Part shown: in pieces, positions 63,994-64,000 of the stretch | Position numbering within the stretch: the first letter of the stretch is position 1 | Layout of the letters: each line of letters opens with the position of its first letter | NCBI GenBank assembly: GCA_001296005.1 | Contig: LJHR01000005.1 | Coordinates: 1-64,000, forward strand | From: an alpha proteobacterium AAP38 | GTDB taxonomy: Bacteria; Pseudomonadota; Alphaproteobacteria; Azospirillales; Azospirillaceae | Length of the DNA stretch: 64,000 bases | Direction of reading: 5' to 3' | Made by a program: the position numbers and the translations under genes | Notes under the pieces: model-generated | Databases searched by the model: none | What the model saw: only the letters and a program-made list of their open reading frames with translations | What the model was told of the DNA's origin: nothing

Positions 63994-64000
63994 ATGGAAA
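63994..64000 (+). CDS. Possible start of the next gene (partial, 7 bases)
   Basis: ATG GAA A at the window end, preceded by GGGGGGAGGGG as a strong ribosome binding site. Too little sequence to identify. Confidence 0.3.

Overview
The window is high-GC, densely coding DNA with several TonB-dependent receptors, a FecIR-type sigma/anti-sigma pair, a KdpFABC operon and many acyl-CoA and flavin enzymes. This points to an alphaproteobacterium such as an Azospirillaceae (Niveispirillum-like) or a sphingomonad/caulobacter relative. I cannot fix the genus from sequence alone. I see no tRNA or rRNA gene, no insertion sequence, no phage gene and no CRISPR array.

Layout. 1-8.6 kb is a carbohydrate uptake block: the tail of a TonB receptor, a secreted GH2 glycosidase, a PQQ-type sugar dehydrogenase, and a FecA-like receptor with its FecR and ECF sigma partners. 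8.8-13.1 kb is a four-gene overlapping operon (thermostable-hemolysin-family protein, AMP-ligase fused to a heme-oxygenase-like diiron domain, SDR, TPR protein) that looks like an uncharacterised lipid-derived metabolite pathway. 13.1-17.8 kb is the K+ pump operon kdpFABC on the minus strand, preceded by a 27-codon membrane peptide.

From 17.9 kb to the right end the window reads as one large catabolic island. It holds: a methyltransferase/small helical protein module (17.9-20.35 kb); an alpha/beta-hydrolase with a degenerate nucleophile elbow; a five-gene CoA operon (two CaiB/BaiF CoA-transferases, acyl-CoA dehydrogenase, MaoC hydratase, CitE-like lyase) suited to a substituted succinate; an esterase, a polysaccharide-deacetylase-family enzyme, an SDR and a HapK-like protein; an MDR reductase and a YciI protein; an IclR regulator divergent from an FAD monooxygenase and aldehyde dehydrogenase; a TonB receptor; a flavin amine oxidase with a cytochrome b-c fusion; HyuA/HyuB; a second methyltransferase/small protein module; a DUF1838 protein; two MFS permeases; two paralogous FAD-linked oxidases flanking three further oxidoreductases and a lipocalin-like protein; and a LeuCD-like hydratase with an isocitrate-lyase-family lyase.

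The unifying signal is a 13-bp palindrome, TCCR-N5-YGGA, of the kind bound by IclR-family regulators. Six exact copies and at least two one-mismatch copies sit in most of the divergent or gene-upstream gaps of the right-hand 44 kb, including the gap upstream of the IclR gene itself, and a seventh exact copy lies downstream of the last complete gene. My inference is that one IclR regulator controls uptake (TonB receptor, MFS), oxidative opening (monooxygenase, FAD oxidases, dehydrogenases), hydrolysis and C-C cleavage of an unknown natural product down to pyruvate/acyl-CoA units. The substrate is not identifiable from sequence.
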